Source: Lentisphaerota bacterium
GTDB taxonomy: Bacteria > Verrucomicrobiota > Kiritimatiellia > RFP12 > UBA3636
Direction of reading: 5' to 3'
DNA length: 38,428 nt
Assembly (NCBI GenBank): GCA_022837245.1
Contig: JALHHX010000007.1
Coordinates: 1 to 38,428 of the forward strand
The position numbers and the translations under genes were made by a program. Below are positions 1 to 7,904 of the stretch, one piece after another. Position 1 is the stretch's first letter, and each line of letters opens with the position of its first letter. The notes under the pieces were generated by a model that was not told the DNA's origin, did no database searches, and saw only the letters and a list, made by a program, of their open reading frames with translations.

Positions 1-114
1 CCCGTGTTTTTTCACAAGATTACAATAAACGACTCGGACTCCAGCGCAATAGTCCCGCGAGGGAACCGCAGTTGCGGCGAGTAAAATTGGGGAATGTCCA
101 CAAATACTTGCGGC

Positions 115-143
115 TTGCGCGGCAACGCCGGCTTTGTTAGAAT
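115..143 (+). promoter_or_regulatory. Candidate sigma-70 promoter of the GH20/phosphofructokinase operon
   Basis: TTGCGC at 115-120 and TAGAAT at 138-143 are separated by exactly 17 nt. The -10 matches consensus at 5 of 6 positions and the -35 at 3 of 6. It lies about 75 nt upstream of the first start codon of a plus-strand gene cluster. A similar TTGCGC-17-TAGAGT pair sits upstream of the NifU-like gene on the other strand. This is a prediction from spacing and consensus only. Confidence 0.4.
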
Positions 144-216
144 CGTTGCCAGTATTAAGTCGGTTCGCTGAGAGCGAGTCCGTTCTTTTTGTAAAATAAA
201 GAGTAAAGGGAAAACA

Positions 217-2070
217 ATGTCGCGGAAAATCATCGTTAACTGGACTGAAAAGGGAACCCCACGGGAATTGCGCAAGGCTCTGGAGGCGTGTGCGGATTCG
301 CATCCTATTGTTAAGGACGGTTCGGGAGGTTTGGCAGTGCGCTTTGAAAAGGCAGCGGAGCCGGGGCTGTGCGAGGTGCTTCTCGGTGGCACTTCGGCAG
401 TGATCCGCTACGACCGCGTGGCGCAGGCGATGCGCGGCGTCGGCGCGCTGCTTTCAGGGCTGGTAAAACCAGGCGCGGCATACCGCGAGCAATCTGGGTT
501 CTCTATGCTGGGTGTTATGCTCGATTGCTCGCGCAACGCCGTCATGACCGTGGACCATCTGAAGCTATGGTTCCGCAGGCTCGCGCTGCTAGGCTACGAC
601 ACTGTGATGCTTTACACTGAGGAAACGTACGAACTGCCGGGAGAACCATTTTTCGGCTATGGACGCGGCGCGTACACAAAGGCCGAACTCAAGGCGATCG
701 ACCGCGAGGCCGCGCTACTTGGAATCGAGATCATACCGTGCATACAGACACTCGGGCACTTGGAGAAGATCCTGAGGCACCCCGCCTACAAGCCGATTAT
801 GGATATAAACGGGGTCTTGCTGGTGGGCGAGGAGAAGACGTACGAGCTGATCGAGAAGATGATCGAGCACTGGGCGTCCGTCTGCAAGACGCGCCGCTTC
901 CACATCGGCATGGACGAGACCCACGGCCTTGGCCGGGGCCGCTACCAGGACTTGCATGGCGTGCGCAGCCCGTTCGATATCTTCAACGAGCACCTGAAGC
1001 GCGTCGTCGATATCTGCGCGAAATATGGAGTCAAGCCGATGATATGGTCCGACATGTATTTCCGTTTCGGCAACGAAAAGCACGAATATTATGCGCCCGA
1101 CGCTGAAATACCCGACAATGTGGTGAAGGCAATTCCACGCGAGGTCGAATTGGTGTATTGGGACTACTATCATTCTGACAAAGACATGTACCGCCGCATG
1201 ATCGCCCGCCACCGTAGCATGGGGTACGAGCCGCTGATGGGCTCCGGGATCTGGACTTGGAACCGCCTGTGGTACGACCACAAGAAGACAACCGAATGGG
1301 CCGGCCCCTGCATCGACGTCTGCATCGAGGAGGGGCTGCGCGAAATCTTTTTCACGATGTGGGGCGACAACGGCGCGTATTGCGACCACGATTCCGCGTT
1401 CGCGGGCATGGCGTGGTGCGCCGACCGCATATATTCCGGCGGGCAGGAGCCTGACGCCGCGCGGCTGGAGAAGCGCTTCGGGGCTGTTTGCGGCGGCAGC
1501 TACGCCGCTCATATCGAGGCCTCGGACATCAGCACCGCTGTGCCCGGGCTGGAGCCGAGCCGCACTCTTTGGAGTGACCCGTTCGCGGAAAGGGGCTTTC
1601 GCAGCCTCCTTAAGGACGACGTTTCGAAGATGGCCGAAGCCGCCGGGACTTACGACAAGCTGGCGACACGCCTTCAGAAGCGCGCGAAGGACCGGGCGGC
1701 GGGCGACATGCGCTTCGCGGCGCTATGGGCCCGCGCAATAGCGGAGCGCTACGCCGTGTCGGCGCGCGCCGTGGCGGCTTACAGGAACGGAGACCGCAAG
1801 GCGCTCGCGAAAGTGCTGGAACAAGTGCCGATGGCGGCGAAGGCGTGCCGCGCGGCCGCGGGCGCGTTCCGCGAAATGTGGCTTTCGCACAACAAGCCGG
1901 AGGGGCTTGAAGTCATGCAGGAGCGCTTCGGCATGATAGACGCGCGCTACGGGGAAATGCAGAAGAGCCTCGCGGGATACCTGGCGGGGAATGCCGAGTC
2001 AATACCGGAGCTTGGCGCGCCTTGCCCGGCGGACAACAAAATCAAAAGCCGCAAAGGGGCGGAGAAATAA
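217..2070 (+). CDS. GH20-like beta-N-acetylhexosaminidase, no signal peptide
   Basis: Predicted retaining exo-hexosaminidase of the glycoside hydrolase family 20 type. The 617-residue protein has a small alpha/beta N-terminal domain (about 1-90) and then a TIM barrel starting at LGVMLDCSRNAVM. The barrel carries the family's Asp-Glu catalytic pair in HIGMDETHG, D233-E234. A helical C-terminal part (about 450-600) has no domain I recognise. The start is supported by AAAGGG at 205-210, 6 nt before ATG. There is no signal peptide, so it should act in the cytoplasm on imported oligosaccharides, unlike most GH20 enzymes, which are exported. A second GH20-like gene starts 5 nt after its stop, and phosphofructokinase genes follow. 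The family assignment is fairly firm, but GlcNAc versus GalNAc specificity cannot be read from sequence. Confidence 0.8.
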   Translation: MSRKIIVNWTEKGTPRELRKALEACADSHPIVKDGSGGLAVRFEKAAEPGLCEVLLGGTSAVIRYDRVAQAMRGVGALLSGLVKPGAAYREQSGFSMLGVMLDCSRNAVMTVDHLKLWFRRLALLGYDTVMLYTEETYELPGEPFFGYGRGAYTKAELKAIDREAALLGIEIIPCIQTLGHLEKILRHPAYKPIMDINGVLLVGEEKTYELIEKMIEHWASVCKTRRFHIGMDETHGLGRGRYQDLHGVRSPFDIFNEHLKRVVDICAKYGVKPMIWSDMYFRFGNEKHEYYAPDAEIPDNVVKAIPREVELVYWDYYHSDKDMYRRMIARHRSMGYEPLMGSGIWTWNRLWYDHKKTTEWAGPCIDVCIEEGLREIFFTMWGDNGAYCDHDSAFAGMAWCADRIYSGGQEPDAARLEKRFGAVCGGSYAAHIEASDISTAVPGLEPSRTLWSDPFAERGFRSLLKDDVSKMAEAAGTYDKLATRLQKRAKDRAAGDMRFAALWARAIAERYAVSARAVAAYRNGDRKALAKVLEQVPMAAKACRAAAGAFREMWLSHNKPEGLEVMQERFGMIDARYGEMQKSLAGYLAGNAESIPELGAPCPADNKIKSRKGAEK

Positions 2071-2074
2071 CGAT

Positions 2075-3061
2075 ATGAATAAAAATGCGGACACGGGCGC
2101 CGAGACGCCGTTCATCTGGGGGGCGCTGCTGCACATGGGAGTGAACATGTGGTCAGACATCCCGCTCGTCAAACACGGCAAGTACCAGGGGGAGGACATG
2201 CAACTGCTCTGCCAGGCCGACCACCTTCGTTTCGACGAAGGAGTCTGGCGGACTGTGACCGGCAGAATGCGGGATGCGGGCATGAACCTCGTCGTGATCG
2301 ACCTCGGCGAGGCGCTCCAGTACGAGAGCCACCCGGAGCTGGCGGTCAGGGGATCATGGACGATAGAGCGTTTCCGCGAAGAACTCGCCCGGCTTCGGAG
2401 CCTCGGGTTGGAGCCGATCCCCAAGCTGAACTTCTCCACCGCCCACGACACGTGGCTCAAAGAGTACAGCCGCCAGGTATCCACCTCCTCATACTACAAA
2501 GTGTGCGCCGACTTGATCCGCGAAGTGTGCGGGATTTTCGACACGCCGCGCTTCTTTCATCTCGGGTATGACGAGGAGACCGCAGGCCACCAGGCGAACC
2601 AGAGCTACATAGTGGTGCGGCAGGGCGAACTCTGGTGGCATGACTTCATGTTCTTCGTCAAAACCGTCGAGGAGCGTGGCGTCAGGCCGTGGATATGGTC
2701 CGACTACTACTGGAACCATCCTGAGGAGTTTCTGGCCAGAATGCCGAAATCGGTGCTTCAGAGCAACTGGTACTACGGGGCGTCGTTCGATATCGAACCG
2801 CCGGATGAAACGGGACCGGGGAGAAACGTGCGCAGGTTCGTCCAACCGTACATCGATTTGGACAAGGCGGGGTTCGACCAGATCCCGACTGGTTCCAATT
2901 GGAGCAGCGACTTGAATATCGGAGGCACGGTTGATTTCTGCCGGGAAAACATTTCGCCGGAGCGGCTAAAGGGTTTTCTGATCGCTCCGTGGTATTTCAC
3001 CCTGCCCGATTGGCAGTGGAAACTCCTCGACGCAGTGGATCAGATCGCCGTGAAAATCTAG
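2075..3061 (+). CDS. GH20-like TIM-barrel protein, compact
   Basis: A 328-residue protein starting at MNKNADTGAETP. The frame is open further upstream into the previous gene, but this ATG has GGAG at 2061-2064 and leaves a 4-nt gap to that gene. The sequence reads as a single TIM barrel. FHLGYDEET (D166-E167) sits where GH20 enzymes keep their catalytic Asp-Glu, and the Trp-rich RPWIWSDYYW strand resembles the IWSD strand of the upstream gene, suggesting distant paralogy. It lacks the N-terminal alpha/beta domain and any signal peptide. Its stop codon overlaps the ribosome-binding site of the following phosphofructokinase, so the two are probably co-translated. Function as a hexosaminidase is inferred. 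It may have a different exo-glycosidase activity. Confidence 0.6.
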   Translation: MNKNADTGAETPFIWGALLHMGVNMWSDIPLVKHGKYQGEDMQLLCQADHLRFDEGVWRTVTGRMRDAGMNLVVIDLGEALQYESHPELAVRGSWTIERFREELARLRSLGLEPIPKLNFSTAHDTWLKEYSRQVSTSSYYKVCADLIREVCGIFDTPRFFHLGYDEETAGHQANQSYIVVRQGELWWHDFMFFVKTVEERGVRPWIWSDYYWNHPEEFLARMPKSVLQSNWYYGASFDIEPPDETGPGRNVRRFVQPYIDLDKAGFDQIPTGSNWSSDLNIGGTVDFCRENISPERLKGFLIAPWYFTLPDWQWKLLDAVDQIAVKI

Positions 3062-3070
3062 GAGAAAAAG

Positions 3071-4417
3071 ATGACGATCAAAGACGTTTTTGAAAATCCC
3101 GACAAATATGATTTCGATGTGGACCAGTTGGGCGAATGCGTGATCGACACGCCGGTCAAAACCGCGAACTTCATACAAGACGGGGAACGCACGCTTATGG
3201 TGCACGACCTCGAGCACGTGACGGCCGCCATCAAGGCAGGGCGTAAAGTCCCCTCGTTTGAAGAGGCCGGACCACGTCGGAAGATATTCCACGATCCGGC
3301 GTGGACTCGCGCCGCAGTCGTGACGTGCGGCGGCCTTTGCCCTGGGCTCAACGCCGTGATCAAAGGCATTGTCCAGTGCCTCTGGTATGAATACGGCGTG
3401 CGCCACATCTTCGGCGTCCGGTACGGGCTCGAGGGCTTCATTCCGTCATACGGGCACGAGCCTCTCATCCTGAACCCCGACGTGGTGGAGGACATCCATC
3501 AGGAAGGCGGCACGATCCTCGGCAGCTCCAGGGGAGGGCAGGACACGCGGCAGATAGTCAACACACTCGCGCGCCTCAACATCAACATTCTCTTTTGCAT
3601 CGGCGGTGACGGGACGCTGCGCGCCGCGCACGACATCGCCGAGGAGGCTAAGCGCAACAAATTGCGGATCAGCGTCATTGGCGTCCCGAAGACGATCGAC
3701 AACGATTTGGCCTTCATAGGACGCAGCTTCGGCTTTGAATCGGCCGTCTACGCCTCCGGCTCCATCATCACGGCGGCGCACGTGGAAGCCAAAGGGGCGC
3801 CGCATGGCATCGGGCTCGTCAAACTCATGGGCAGGGACTCCGGATTTATCGCGGCTTACTCGTGCCTTGCGAACTCTGTCGTCAATATGTGCCTTATACC
3901 CGAGGAGCCGTTCGAACTGGAAGGAGAACACGGCGTGTTGACCGCATTGGAGCGCCGGTTCAGCATCGGCAAGACCCATGCCGTCATCGTCGTGGCGGAA
4001 GGGGCTGGGCAGGATCTCATCAAGGGCGAGGAGCAGAAGCGCGACGCTTCCGGGAATCTTCTGAAAAAAGACATAGGCGAGTTCCTTAAAGAAAAAATCG
4101 AACGTCATTTCGCCGATAAAAAAGAGAACGTCTCTGTCAAGTATTTCGACCCCAGCTACAGCATACGCAGCGTTCCCGCACGTGGCACCGATGCCATCTT
4201 GTGCTACACTCTGGCTAAAAACGCCGTCCACGCCGCCATGGCCGGACGCTCAGACTGCGTAATCGGCCAATGCGCCAGCGTTTACATGAACGTCCCGATT
4301 GCGCTCGCCACGATTGAGCGCCAGAAGGTCGATGTGAACGGCATGCTATGGCAGTCTGTCGTCGATGCCACTCGCCAAGGCGAATACATGGGCTACGAGC
4401 CGCTAGTCGGTCGATGA
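3071..4417 (+). CDS. 6-phosphofructokinase, PfkA superfamily (likely ATP-dependent)
   Basis: Phosphorylates fructose 6-phosphate to fructose 1,6-bisphosphate, the committed step of glycolysis. The 448 residues exceed the roughly 320 of E. coli PfkA and fit the longer TP0108/plant/trypanosome clade. Visible motifs are CGGLCPGLNAVIKG, the nucleotide loop GGDGT (178-182), PKTIDND (206-212) with catalytic Asp210, and MGRDSGFIA. Gly181 takes the position of E. coli Gly104, which predicts ATP rather than pyrophosphate use. Lys207 replaces E. coli Gly124, the residue usually seen in PPi enzymes. This Gly/Lys mixture is known from ATP-using long PFKs. AGGAG at 3060-3064 gives a 6-nt spacing to ATG and overlaps the stop of the upstream gene. 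Phosphoryl donor assignment is inference. Confidence 0.88.
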   Translation: MTIKDVFENPDKYDFDVDQLGECVIDTPVKTANFIQDGERTLMVHDLEHVTAAIKAGRKVPSFEEAGPRRKIFHDPAWTRAAVVTCGGLCPGLNAVIKGIVQCLWYEYGVRHIFGVRYGLEGFIPSYGHEPLILNPDVVEDIHQEGGTILGSSRGGQDTRQIVNTLARLNINILFCIGGDGTLRAAHDIAEEAKRNKLRISVIGVPKTIDNDLAFIGRSFGFESAVYASGSIITAAHVEAKGAPHGIGLVKLMGRDSGFIAAYSCLANSVVNMCLIPEEPFELEGEHGVLTALERRFSIGKTHAVIVVAEGAGQDLIKGEEQKRDASGNLLKKDIGEFLKEKIERHFADKKENVSVKYFDPSYSIRSVPARGTDAILCYTLAKNAVHAAMAGRSDCVIGQCASVYMNVPIALATIERQKVDVNGMLWQSVVDATRQGEYMGYEPLVGR

Positions 4418-5376
4418 ACCTAGGATCAACCCCTTTCTCAACGGTCACGCTTTCCCCGGCGGAGGATATCACCGCCGTCCTGCCGAAATTCCCCGAGCCA
4501 GGCGATGTGCTCGTGATTTCCTCGGAAACTTCGACACCGGGCGGAAAGGGTCTGAATGCCGCGCGATGGCTCGCGAGCCGCGGCCATGCCGTAGTCGCGT
4601 CAGGTCTGCTGGGCGCCGACAACGCGGCTCCGTTCGAGGAGATGATGGCGCAGCTTGGAATCCGTGATTCACTTGTGCGCATCGATGGCTGCAGCAGGCG
4701 CAACGCCATGTTCACTTTCCCCGGCGGCATGTTCAAACTAAACCGCCCTGCATTCCCGGATCTGCGCGAAGACGAGTGGAGCATCGACGAAATCCTCGCT
4801 CCGTGCATAGCGCACGGGGGTATCTGCATACTGGCTGGCTCGCTGCCGCCCTCCATGCCGTATGACACTTACGGCCTCATGATCCGCAAACTGCGGATCT
4901 TCGGCATACCCGCAGTCCTGGACACATCGGGCAGGGCGCTCGAGGCGGGCGTTGCCGCCGAGCCGAGTCTCATAAAACCTAATCGCGAGGAATGCTCCGA
5001 GCTTCTTGGACGTGTCATAGAAACCGCGGACGACTTCCGCGAGGCCGTGTTGGCGTTGCTTGACAAATGCGAATGCGTGATTGTGTCCGACGGTCCGCGC
5101 GGCTGCTGGTTTGGATTCCGCGAACTCCTTTCAAAGCGCGTCTTCCACGGCACTTCCGCCGATGTTGACGTGCTGGACACCACTGCGGCGGGGGATGCCC
5201 TCCTGGCGGAATTCTGCCACCGCTACTTTCCCGAGCGCGCCATCGACGAATCGACAATGCGCCATGCCTGCGCCGCCGGCGCCGCCGCCGCAACAATGCC
5301 CGGCGCGGCCACCCCTCCGATGCGGCTTGTCGACGACCTCGCGGCAGGGATATTGATAACCTCTTTGATTTATTGA
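4414..5376 (+). CDS. PfkB-family sugar-phosphate kinase (1-phosphofructokinase / tagatose-6-phosphate kinase type)
   Basis: A 320-residue ribokinase-superfamily kinase. The N-terminus (TVTLSP) and PfkB signature 1 (TPGGKGLNAARWLASRG) match the 1-phosphofructokinase/tagatose-6-phosphate kinase subfamily. Signature 2 is DTTAAGDALLAEF (255-267), with Asp261 as catalytic base and the AAGD anion hole. The gene begins inside the stop of the PfkA-type gene (ATGA, 4414-4417), so translation is coupled. No PTS fructose transporter or tagatose-bisphosphate aldolase is in the window, so fructose 1-phosphate, tagatose 6-phosphate and fructose 6-phosphate all remain possible substrates. Its stop codon lies within the -35 element of the tpiA promoter. 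Confidence 0.8.
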   Translation: MNLGSTPFSTVTLSPAEDITAVLPKFPEPGDVLVISSETSTPGGKGLNAARWLASRGHAVVASGLLGADNAAPFEEMMAQLGIRDSLVRIDGCSRRNAMFTFPGGMFKLNRPAFPDLREDEWSIDEILAPCIAHGGICILAGSLPPSMPYDTYGLMIRKLRIFGIPAVLDTSGRALEAGVAAEPSLIKPNREECSELLGRVIETADDFREAVLALLDKCECVIVSDGPRGCWFGFRELLSKRVFHGTSADVDVLDTTAAGDALLAEFCHRYFPERAIDESTMRHACAAGAAAATMPGAATPPMRLVDDLAAGILITSLIY

Positions 5377-5401
5377 CAAAATGTGGGAGAGAGGACATAA
5401 T
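5373..5401 (+). promoter_or_regulatory. Strong sigma-70 promoter of tpiA-secG
   Basis: A perfect TTGACA at 5373-5378 and CATAAT (5 of 6) at 5396-5401 are separated by 17 nt. The -35 box contains the stop codon of the PfkB-type gene. Transcription should start near 5408, about 42 nt upstream of the tpiA start. This is the best promoter match I found in the window. Confidence 0.72.
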
Positions 5402-5449
5402 AGATGGCTTCTTTTTCACAACTATCACTGGTTATAAGGGTATTACGAA

Positions 5450-6238
5450 ATGTCGCGTCGCATATTGATTGCAGGAAACTGGAAGATGAACATGACCTCC
5501 GCCGAGGGGGCCGCACTGGTCAAGGGGATAAAGGCGGAGCTGCCTTGCGGGGGTTCTGCCTCTTGTGGAGTAGGTGCGCCGGAAGTGCTCGTTTGTCCGC
5601 CTTACCTGTCGATAAGCGCCGTGGCTGCTGAAACGGTGGGCTCGTGCGTCAAGCTCGGTGCGCAGAACGTGCATTGGGCAGCAGAAGGCGCCTTCACCGG
5701 CGAGGTTTCCGCTGCGATGCTGAAGGACGCGCGTTGCACGCACGTCATCATAGGGCACAGTGAGCGCCGCCAGTATTTCGGCGAGACTGACGAGACAGTC
5801 AACAAGCGCGCCAAGGCAGCGGTCGCCGCTGGGATCGTCGCGATCGTGTGTGTTGGCGAAACTCTTGGGGAACGCGAGGGTGGCATCACGGACGATGTGG
5901 TTGGCCGGCAAATCCGCGAAGGCCTTGTGGGGCTTTCCGCTGCTGATATGGAGAAGGTCGTCATCGCATACGAACCGGTTTGGGCAATCGGAACCGGCAA
6001 GGTCGCCAGCGACGCGCAGGCGCAGGAAGTGCACGAGTTTATCAGATCCGTCCTTGAGGACTTGTTCGGCGATGCGACTGCGGAGGCCACGCGCATCCTT
6101 TACGGCGGCAGCATGAAGCCCGGCAACGCGGCTGGACTTCTCTCTCAGAAGGACATCGACGGGGGTCTCATCGGCGGTGCCTCTTTAAAGGCCGCGGATT
6201 TCGTGGCGATCGTCAAGGCGGCAACAGCCGCGCAGTAG
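5450..6238 (+). CDS. tpiA: Triose-phosphate isomerase
   Basis: Interconverts dihydroxyacetone phosphate and glyceraldehyde 3-phosphate in glycolysis. The 262 residues are slightly above the usual 250. The catalytic set is complete: Asn10 and Lys12 in GNWKMN, His103 in IGHSERR, Glu175 in YEPVWAIGTGK, and the phosphate-binding YGGSMKPGN near the C-terminus. A small Gly/Ser/Cys-rich insertion (CGGSASCGVGAP, about residues 33-44) follows helix 1 and explains the extra length. AAGGG at 5436-5440 precedes the start by 9 nt. It is driven by its own promoter at 5373-5401 and is followed 30 nt later by secG. A tpiA-secG neighbourhood is common in bacteria. Confidence 0.95.
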   Translation: MSRRILIAGNWKMNMTSAEGAALVKGIKAELPCGGSASCGVGAPEVLVCPPYLSISAVAAETVGSCVKLGAQNVHWAAEGAFTGEVSAAMLKDARCTHVIIGHSERRQYFGETDETVNKRAKAAVAAGIVAIVCVGETLGEREGGITDDVVGRQIREGLVGLSAADMEKVVIAYEPVWAIGTGKVASDAQAQEVHEFIRSVLEDLFGDATAEATRILYGGSMKPGNAAGLLSQKDIDGGLIGGASLKAADFVAIVKAATAAQ

Positions 6239-6268
6239 ACAATAAAATAACAAACGGAGTAATTCCAA

Positions 6269-6841
6269 ATGGACATCGTAATTCGCATTCTCATGGGCCT
6301 GGAGTTCATCATCTGCATTCTCCTAATCGGTATCGTGCTGATTCAGCGTTCCAAGGGGCAGGGCGTCGGTCTTAGCTTTGGCGGTGGTGCCGAGGCGATT
6401 TTCGGTGCGCAGATGGGCAATGTGCTCACGCGCACGACAGTTGTTCTCGGCGTGCTTTTCGTCGTTAACACGACGTTACTCGCAGTTCTTAAACCAACAC
6501 GGTCCACCAAATCGGCGGCAGAGCGTTTCGCCCCAGTGGCAAGCCAGCAAACGCCTGCGGCGGGACAAGAGGCAGTGGCACCAGCTCCGATTGACATTCT
6601 TCCCAGCGACATTCTCCCTTCGGTTGAGGAAGTCGACGCGGCTGCTGACACAGCTGCAGTAGTGGTTGATTCTGCCGAAGCTCCCATAGCGGTTGAACCA
6701 GTCGAGACGACTACGGTTGAAGCTGTTGAAGCGGCGGGTGCCGAAGCAGTGGAAGCGACAGAGGAGGAAGTCCCTGTTGGCAATGAAGCCGTCGCGCCTG
6801 TAGGGGCGGTTGAAGACGCTGCGGCTACTTCTGCTGAATAG
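6269..6841 (+). CDS. secG: Preprotein translocase subunit SecG with long acidic tail
   Basis: Accessory subunit of the SecYEG channel in the inner membrane. Residues 1-75 hold two hydrophobic segments flanking the conserved QRSKGQGVGLSFGGG loop and GNVLTRTT, which is typical SecG. The protein continues for about 110 residues of low-complexity Ala/Val/Glu/Pro-rich sequence (runs such as VEAVEAAGAEAVEATEEE), giving 190 residues where 75-110 is usual. The tail is strongly acidic with no aromatic residues, so it is likely disordered. Start choice is supported by GGAG at 6256-6259, 9 nt before ATG. It follows tpiA by 30 nt and is probably in the same transcript. Confidence 0.88.
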   Translation: MDIVIRILMGLEFIICILLIGIVLIQRSKGQGVGLSFGGGAEAIFGAQMGNVLTRTTVVLGVLFVVNTTLLAVLKPTRSTKSAAERFAPVASQQTPAAGQEAVAPAPIDILPSDILPSVEEVDAAADTAAVVVDSAEAPIAVEPVETTTVEAVEAAGAEAVEATEEEVPVGNEAVAPVGAVEDAAATSAE

Positions 6842-6850
6842 TTCGGTCAA

Positions 6851-6922
6851 GTACCGCCACAAAAACGTCTAAAGTGCTTTAGACCAGGCGAAAACCACTG
6901 CCACGCATGCAATAGTGTGGCA
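6851..6922 (+). repeat. 72-bp repeat, copy 1
   Basis: First copy of a 72-bp direct repeat. By my hand alignment it matches the copy at 6939-7010 at 61 of 72 positions without gaps. It contains the palindrome CTAAAGTGCTTTAG (6869-6882) and a hairpin with stem TGCCACGC/GTGTGGCA and loop ATGCAATA (6899-6922). It lies between convergent genes just after secG, so it may act in transcript ending, although there is no T-run after the stem. Confidence 0.75.
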
Positions 6923-6938
6923 ACTTCGATTTCACTAA

Positions 6939-7010
6939 GTATCTCCACAAAAACGTCTTAGGTCCTTTAGGGCAGGTGAAAACCACTGCCACACTTGCAA
7001 TAGTGTGGGA
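6939..7010 (+). repeat. 72-bp repeat, copy 2
   Basis: Second copy, 16 bp after the first. Its hairpin keeps a perfect CCACAC/GTGTGG stem around loop TTGCAATA (6989-7008). Copy 1 has a G-T wobble at the same stem position, so base pairing survives the substitution. The first palindrome is less well kept. The copy ends 11 bp before the stop of the convergent YggT-like gene. Confidence 0.75.
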
Positions 7011-7021
7011 AGAGGGGGCGC

Positions 7022-7876
7022 TTAAAAGATGCCGTTTACCAGCGTAATGACGATGCCGTGGGCGAAGCCTAAAAGGAGCATGGCGATAAGGGGCGTGAGG
7101 TCGAGCAAGCCGACAATGACAGGCCGGGTGACGAAAACACGCGAGATTTCGTTGAACCATTCGCCTGCCATGCCGATCGCCGTTCTATTGGAGGAGAGTA
7201 TGCCGACTATCTGGACGATGAATATGGCTATTATGAGTGTTCTCAGCAACAGCAGCACGTCGGCGATCGCGAAGAACGCCAGCTTGAGGGCCAGGTAGAT
7301 GCCCACGCCGCCGGCGATGGGGCCTGGGGGCGTGTGAATGCCGCCCGCCACGAACATCATGGCGGCAGATACTGCGAAGATTGAGACGGCGGTTGCGATG
7401 GCCGAGTATTTGAGCGGCAGGTATGAAAGGGGCGCGGTGGCGGTGTCGAGGCATTCCACGACGCTCGATCGCGTCTTTTCGCCGAAACGCCAGCGCATCA
7501 CCATGCGGATGATGTTGATCTTGCCTATGAGCATCAGGAGCGACAGAGCCGCGAAGATGGCTGTTTTCCCGAACGACGCCATGTTCGCGACTAACACGGT
7601 GTCGCCGAACGACTGGTCGATCGGCGTCTGGACGGCCTTCGCGAGGGCGCCGCGCAACAGCAGCAACAGCACTAGGAGGATCGCGGCCGCCATCCATTCC
7701 GGGCATTTAGGGGCGATGTTCTGGATCCACGTCACGGGGCGGAAGAGCCACGTGCGAACACGATTGACGTATAGGTTGAAAAAAACATCATTGCTAAAAC
7801 ACGATGCCACGTAGATCCAAAGGAACAGGAGGGCGAGCGAAAAAATCCAATAGGGGAGTGATGACGTTTGATACAT
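7022..7876 (-). CDS. Multi-pass membrane protein, YggT-like C-terminal region
   Basis: A 284-residue integral membrane protein with about six or seven hydrophobic segments. The C-terminal 90 residues (LLLLRTLIIAIFIVQIV, then FVTRPVIVGLLDLTPLIAMLLLG) fit the YggT pattern, in which a Pro-containing amphipathic stretch is followed by a D-x-(S/T)-P-L-(V/I)-A-(L/M)-L-L motif. The N-terminal segment may be a second, more divergent copy. YggT proteins are small inner-membrane proteins linked to osmotic tolerance and division in other bacteria. That role is not shown here. The gene starts 28 nt after the stop of rnhC and is likely co-transcribed. No good Shine-Dalgarno precedes the ATG. Confidence 0.55.
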   Translation of the reverse strand: MYQTSSLPYWIFSLALLFLWIYVASCFSNDVFFNLYVNRVRTWLFRPVTWIQNIAPKCPEWMAAAILLVLLLLLRGALAKAVQTPIDQSFGDTVLVANMASFGKTAIFAALSLLMLIGKINIIRMVMRWRFGEKTRSSVVECLDTATAPLSYLPLKYSAIATAVSIFAVSAAMMFVAGGIHTPPGPIAGGVGIYLALKLAFFAIADVLLLLRTLIIAIFIVQIVGILSSNRTAIGMAGEWFNEISRVFVTRPVIVGLLDLTPLIAMLLLGFAHGIVITLVNGIF

Positions 7877-7904
7877 TTTTCAGGATAAGCGGGTGAAACT
7901 ATTT

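Noticed and set aside
12..392. Minus-strand open frame at the left edge
   Set aside because: It overlaps the start and promoter of the GH20 gene on the other strand, and its translation shows no family resemblance.
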